From Hofstenia miamia (lineage: Eukaryota; Xenacoelomorpha; Acoela): DNA of 64,000 nt. Below, one piece after another: positions 59,565-64,000 of the stretch. The stretch's first letter is position 1. Each line of letters begins with the position of its first letter. The notes beneath the pieces were generated by a model that worked only from the letters and a program-made list of their open reading frames with translations, was not told the DNA's origin and did not search any database. The stretch covers positions 181,765 through 245,764 of the forward strand of contig SCFE01000004.1 in NCBI GenBank assembly GCA_004352715.1. The letters are read 5' to 3'. A program made the translations under genes and the position numbers.

Positions 59565-60316
59565 TTGATGTGGAGTGCTCTGCTACACAATTGTTGGTAG
59601 TGAATGTACAAAAATGTAAATGTCTTAATGGCTGTGAGGTCAAATTGCAGAATGGCTATGCACCATGACATCAATGGCAGCTTTACTAAAGACACATTTT
59701 AAAACTTTTTCATCACAAGAAAATTCTACCCAAGAAAAATCATTTTGATAATGATAATGTTATCGGTCAATGTAGTTAAACTTCACCTAATGACTATCAA
59801 ATTATCTAGTATTTACCTTCATGATCTCTTATGCTGAATCAAATAGTATTTTCTATTCTGAAATCACATATCAATTGAATTTTGAATGAAAATATTTTAA
59901 GTGCATGTTAATTGAAATGGAAAGTTGAATGCAAAAATTGCAATTGTGATCACAAAGTTTAGAAGTATCAATGCAAATATTGAAATTATCAATTCGACGT
60001 GAAATAGTGTAATATAATTTTTAGATGTCGTAAGTCTTTCACTGATTCATTGTAAAGCCTTGACTCATATACAATCGCCTCGCCCCAATTGAAATTGCAA
60101 TGGGAAATATATTTTATGTACGTGTTTCACCTAATTGTGTGCAACCTTATTAAGACTGACTAATTCATTATGCTTTTCATTGGTCTTAAGCAGTGCCTAA
60201 GAAGCTAGATTCGACAGCTTTTTTCTAGCATTGATAAAATCCCTTTACAATAGCAAGATCATAAAATAAAGACTTTCAATCAAGGCGCATGTTTTTCACA
60301 TGACACGATATGAGCT

Positions 60317-60380
60317 TGCCTGGTTTAGTGCTACAACTGTTTTTCGAAGATGACATTCTTTTGGTTCTAAACCTGGGTCC
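60317..60380 (+). repeat. tRNA-derived SINE-like fragment
   Basis: TGCCTGGTTTAGTG resembles the D-arm (A box), and GGTTCTAAACC at 60363-60373 resembles the B box GGTTCRANNCC with one mismatch, 40 bp later. No complete cloverleaf can be folded, so this is at best a SINE head. Confidence 0.3.
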
Positions 60381-61031
60381 AGCTCGCCTGCTACAGTGTC
60401 GTGTGATGTGCGCAATGCAATGTGACCGGCATTCAAAAACACCAAGCATAAAATTTTAGAGGCAAATTCTTAGAACAAGAGTAAACGTTTACCCATGCGA
60501 GTAGAATCACTCAATAAGTCTACCAATGAATAGCTTTGGTATGCGTCATAAAACATAATGTATGTACATTTATATAATGCAACAAATGCATGGATATTTA
60601 AAAAATTCGAGAAAAATAAATTATTTCGAAAAATTCTCAAAATTGTGTCATAAATTTGGAATATGCTATGATTGTTAAAATCAAATCAATTCATTTCTAT
60701 CTCAAAGTTATTTCGATTAAGCAAAGCAGCATTTACTATTGAAACAACGAGTCTTTGCATTTTTAACCTATATCTATTCATACTATTGAGGCTGGCTTAA
60801 AGACTTTGCCCCACAAATCCGGACAGGAATCCACACAAGTTAAAATTTCACTCCACACCACTTGTGTGTGATGTAGTGTGAAGATTCCCACACCCACTGC
60901 AAGCCTTCCATTCAGTCAATGAGCATGGTGGTTGCATCATTTTGGAAAGGATCAAATACAGCTCCTGTAAAAGTTCCTATATGAATTTCGTTTGCGGTCT
61001 GTCCTCAACCTTAGTTATGAATTTTTGTTTT

Positions 61032-61033
<2 letters not shown>

Positions 61034-61071
<38 letters not shown>
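61034..61071. repeat. (CT)n microsatellite, 19 units
   Basis: An uninterrupted CT run, the only long pyrimidine dinucleotide tract in the window. Confidence 0.95.
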
Positions 61072-61074
<3 letters not shown>

Positions 61075-61663
61075 ATACCATTGGGCACTAGTACTTATTG
61101 ACCTAGTAGCTTAATGTCATTGCAACTTTGGAAGTTGTTATTTGAATATTGTGATTATGTCTTCATGAAAAATTCTTTGCCACTCAACAAGGTTTCTAAG
61201 CTTGGCTTTGGCGATTTGAGTTTTCCAACAATAAATATGTGCTCTTGCTACTCTCGCCATGTTTTCAATATATATGATCATGGACATTTGTTTTTCCATG
61301 AATATTGATCAAGTTGCTAATTTCCTTTTATTTAGGTAAAAATATATTAATATTAACTCTTCAAAAATACTAATGATTAAATTCCTTCCTCAGCCTCATT
61401 CTATAGCCATAAAATTAGTGCGTCTTGTTTGAATATTGATACATCAGGCTTCTGTAACAGCAAAATTTGTCTAATACGTCCTACATTTAATCCCAAACAC
61501 ACTCAGACGATTTTGTGTATATCTTTAGTGCCTAAAAATTTTGTGTGTGTATCCATTGGAGAGCAATGATGTGGTTCTCTGGTACAATGAACTGCATTCA
61601 ACCATAAGTCAAGCAACCTTGGAAGCGCAACAAGTACAAGATAGTTCATGTGTTCATGTAATC

Positions 61664-61996
61664 CAGACTTGTCAACGAGCCGAAGTTTCTCAGCTCAGAT
61701 CATTCAAATTGAGTAAGTTCGGTTCATCCCGGCTCGGTTCGCCGCATAAAATCTGTCAATAAGGCTCGATTTTTTTTAAAACACTGCGCCATCAGAATTT
61801 TTTACATAACTCTTCATATTATTTAATGAAAATTTCTAAAATAAGATTATAAGAAAGGCATATTAAATGAAAAAAAAAAAATCTGCATAATCAAATTAAC
61901 AAGCAGTTTTATAAATTTGCTTTCCTTAAAAAAGGCTCGTTTTAAGCTCGTTGTATATCCAATAGTCTGCTCAAGCTCGGCTCGTTCACAAGTCAG
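61664..61996. mobile_element. hAT-like non-autonomous element with GGCTCG words
   Basis: The ends CAGACTTGTCAACGAGCC (61664) and, inward from 61996, CTGACTTGTGAACGAGCC are inverted repeats with two differences in 18. Flanking ATGTAATC (61656-61663) and ATATAATC (61997-62004) form an 8-bp target duplication with one mutation, diagnostic of hAT-type insertion. The end regions repeat GGCTCG/CGAGCC, AAGCTCG and GTTCGG words; the centre is AT-rich. It has no ORF and depends on an outside transposase. Confidence 0.8.
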
Positions 61997-62749
61997 ATAT
62001 AATCCCAATCAGCACATTGACAGTATGCGGCAAAAAATTTGTAAACTAAAATTAGTATACATGGCATAAAATATATTTTTATCATTTGCGCTAAATTTCC
62101 CTGCATTTATATTTCTGTATGGCGAAGCAATGTACATTGTACTGATGCTTTTATTCAAAGGAAATATTAGGATAGCACTCACAAAACATTTTCTTACACC
62201 ATCGCGTGACAGGAATATATTGCAGCAGGCAAATATGCATATTATTTGGTGTAATGCAGAAATTTAGCTGCACAAGTTTTCCTAAGTTCTTGAACTAATT
62301 GTAATATTAGTGGTGTTTGATTTTACTAGCTTCCATATAACCTTATTTTTGTCCTTTTTCTGTTAATATAGTTTTTTTTAGTATTACTACACTTTAAGCA
62401 ATATATTTGGAAACTACAAACTATAAAACAAAAAAACAAAAACAAAATTGAGCTGTATTGAAAACAAGCAATCAGATAAATCATTTAATCAATATGAAAG
62501 TTTTGTTAATGTCCTTCCTAATTGATTTCGTAGATTCTTGAATGTGATTTTTACATGGTGGTTGAGTTCTATACTCAATAGATACTCAAATTCTTCCGAA
62601 AAAATAGTTAATGAAATATAAAGAAACGTTAGCAATAAATCATATAATCAACATTTTAAGGCTTTGTGGAACATTTATAAATAAGTTTACAAATATTAGA
62701 AAAGTACAAAACAAGCTTTAAAAATGTGTTTTTATAATTGCTGAACACA
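61997..62749. other. No gene recognised
   Basis: AT-rich DNA with A-runs; nothing identifiable. Confidence 0.5.
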
Positions 62750-63400
62750 TTTTTTTAATCTTATGCATTTCGCAGGCTTGTACGGCCACGTTTGGTAATC
62801 AATGTTGAACCAAGATTCTAACTTGAGTTCATGAATCTTGCAGGGCTTTTTCGGTGCGACATTGGACTTTCAATGTGGACATACATTCTCTATCGTATTA
62901 ATATCTGGTGATTAAGGAAGCAAATCATAGAAATGATTAATATGGTTACCATAGTGACAAGATTTCACAGCTTTAAATTTGTATCATGGGGCATTGCCGT
63001 TCATAAATATGAACGGCTGCTTGCTATGGTCATGAAAAGTGCTAAGCAAATCCTTACATAATTTTCAAGTGGTGCACCGAGTTAGCAGTGTTCCCTACTA
63101 CTTAAAGTCTTCCGACCATTAATGATAGATGGTGCTCGACAGTGTCTTTCACCATATCAATTTAAAGTTTTTCACCTGCAAATGCTTACGCATAGTAATT
63201 TTTTCTCTTAATCTTCTATTTTCTGTGAATATTATAAGATCTACAACCATTTTTTCAAAGCTGGTTGGTGATATTTGAATAATTTCAGGTATTTCTCAAA
63301 TAGTTATTCCTTTATCTTTCATCTTACAGATAGATGGTTTTTCTTTGGTTGTCAAATTCACAATTTTTTTATGGTCTTCTATTCAAATCAGTAAAATATA
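62750..63400 (-). pseudogene. Tc1/mariner-type transposase remnant
   Basis: Minus-strand pieces: near 63250-63360 NLTTKEKPSICKMKDKGITI (start of an N-terminal helix-turn-helix), near 62985-63010 PFIFMNGNAP (usual FMNDNAP, so the second catalytic Asp reads Gly), near 62885-62930 SPDINTIENV (usual SPDLNPIENLW, Glu kept), then FMNSS and a decayed tail. Many stops and shifts. No clear terminal repeats were found, so the ends are approximate. Confidence 0.65.
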
Positions 63401-64000
63401 ATGTAGCAAAGTATTAACAACTGTTAATATTGTAAAGAAAATTAGATAAATCCGGCGCTTTGTTTCATAAAAGGATATAGGTAGTAATGTAGCATAATTC
63501 TTCTTACTATTTGATGGAAATCAAAATTACAAAACAATTCTACAAAAAGAAGAAAGATTAGCTAGTGGTGATTTTTTATAGTTTTAACTTATATGAAAAA
63601 ATACTTGTCGCCAACCCTTTTGACAAAATCTGAGGACAATACACTCCTAGTTGATTTTAGTTAGCTTGATTGAGCCACGCAGACGAACGACGTGGATAAT
63701 ACAAAATCATTCAGGCGACAGGTACTTGTTTGATATTTATAATCATAGTAAACATGTTGTATGAAAATTAGCATAAATATTAACTACGAGAAAAGTTAGG
63801 CGATTAAATAAATTCTTTGGAATTCTATTGTCAACTTATTGCTGTTTGATTTAATATTACAACGCAAAGCCAAGCGTTTCATGCAAAGTAGTGGTCGGGA
63901 TCCATGGCGAGCACGATTATGGGTTTGAATCCCCGAATACAAAATGCATTTAGGTTAGGTCTATGACTAGGGTTTTTCATACGTCACGTTTAGCTTGCTA
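63401..64000. other. No gene recognised apart from a tRNA-like patch
   Basis: AT-rich DNA up to about 63650, then a less AT-rich right edge. The tRNA-like fragment is listed separately. Confidence 0.4.
63889..63935 (+). repeat. tRNA-like fragment (SINE head or tRNA pseudogene)
   Basis: GTGGTCGGGATCCATGGC resembles a D-arm region and GGGTTTGAATCCCCG (63921-63935) is a near-perfect T-arm with B box GGTTYGAATCC. The 5' acceptor half and a matching 3' half are missing, so it is not a functional tRNA. Confidence 0.4.

Larger units (their letters stand above)
59558..61663. other. No gene recognised; SINE-like patch and (CT)n inside
   Basis: AT-rich apart from GC-richer patches at 60310-60430 and 60780-60960. 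The second contains CACACAAG/CTTGTGTG inverted words. No exon is recognisable. Confidence 0.5.

Noticed and set aside
59347-59695. Opposite-strand ORFs around the (TA)n tract
   Set aside because: They are YI-repeat translations of a microsatellite with no motif outside it.
63889-63935. Functional tRNA gene
   Set aside because: A good T-arm is present, but the acceptor stem and anticodon arm cannot be completed.

Overview
This is an AT-rich metazoan (invertebrate) genomic window, not a prokaryotic one. The evidence is exons with GT/AG splice sites and matching phases, a rhodopsin-like GPCR, a PAN/Apple-domain exon, many long (TA)n microsatellites, assembly gaps, and a dense load of decayed eukaryotic transposable elements (CR1/L2-like LINEs, Ty3/gypsy, Tc1/mariner, hAT-like). 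Codon-level evidence does not let me name the phylum. There are no operons, CRISPR arrays or bacterial promoters.

Layout. 0-5.5 kb: mostly structureless AT-rich DNA, one unexplained ORF (2785-3102) and a weak retroelement RNase H fragment. 5.5-11.4 kb: a plus-strand CR1/L2-like LINE in pieces (ORF1, endonuclease, RT, (ATT)n tail), opened by about 2.7 kb that carries hAT-like and word-rich repeats and a 178-bp tandem duplication. 11.5-14.8 kb: a long interspersed repeat whose second copy lies at 57.8-59.4 kb; this copy is expanded by a diverged satellite of about 72 bp. 16.7 kb: a possible terminal exon on the minus strand. 20.3-35.7 kb: a 15.4-kb block almost free of CpG, made of nested minus-strand elements: an unclassified degenerate element with gag-like and hAT-like pieces, a Tc1 element, and a Ty3/gypsy element with 5' LTR and tRNA primer site. 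36.3-37.7 kb: minus-strand host exons (PAN domain plus two phase-compatible exons). If the 16.7-kb exon belongs to the same gene, the repeat block sits in one of its introns. 40.6-44.0 kb: two gaps at (TA)n tracts, a dispersed repeat, and Tc1/mariner relics. 44.3-52.9 kb: a three-exon class A GPCR on the minus strand, with a mariner deletion derivative and a hAT-like element in its first intron. 53-56.3 kb: a LINE split by a DUF4817-type transposon derivative. 57.8-64 kb: the second long repeat copy, a hAT-like element with an 8-bp target duplication, a decayed Tc1 transposase and tRNA-like (SINE-like) fragments.

The only likely functional host genes are the GPCR (a seven-helix plasma-membrane receptor, ligand unknown) and the PAN-domain gene (probably secreted or extracellular). 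Everything else is repeat-derived. I found no convincing new multi-gene system. The most unusual signals are the CpG desert, a set of mobile elements whose GC-rich interiors are built from element-specific short words, and two large exact duplications beside N's that are almost certainly assembly errors.
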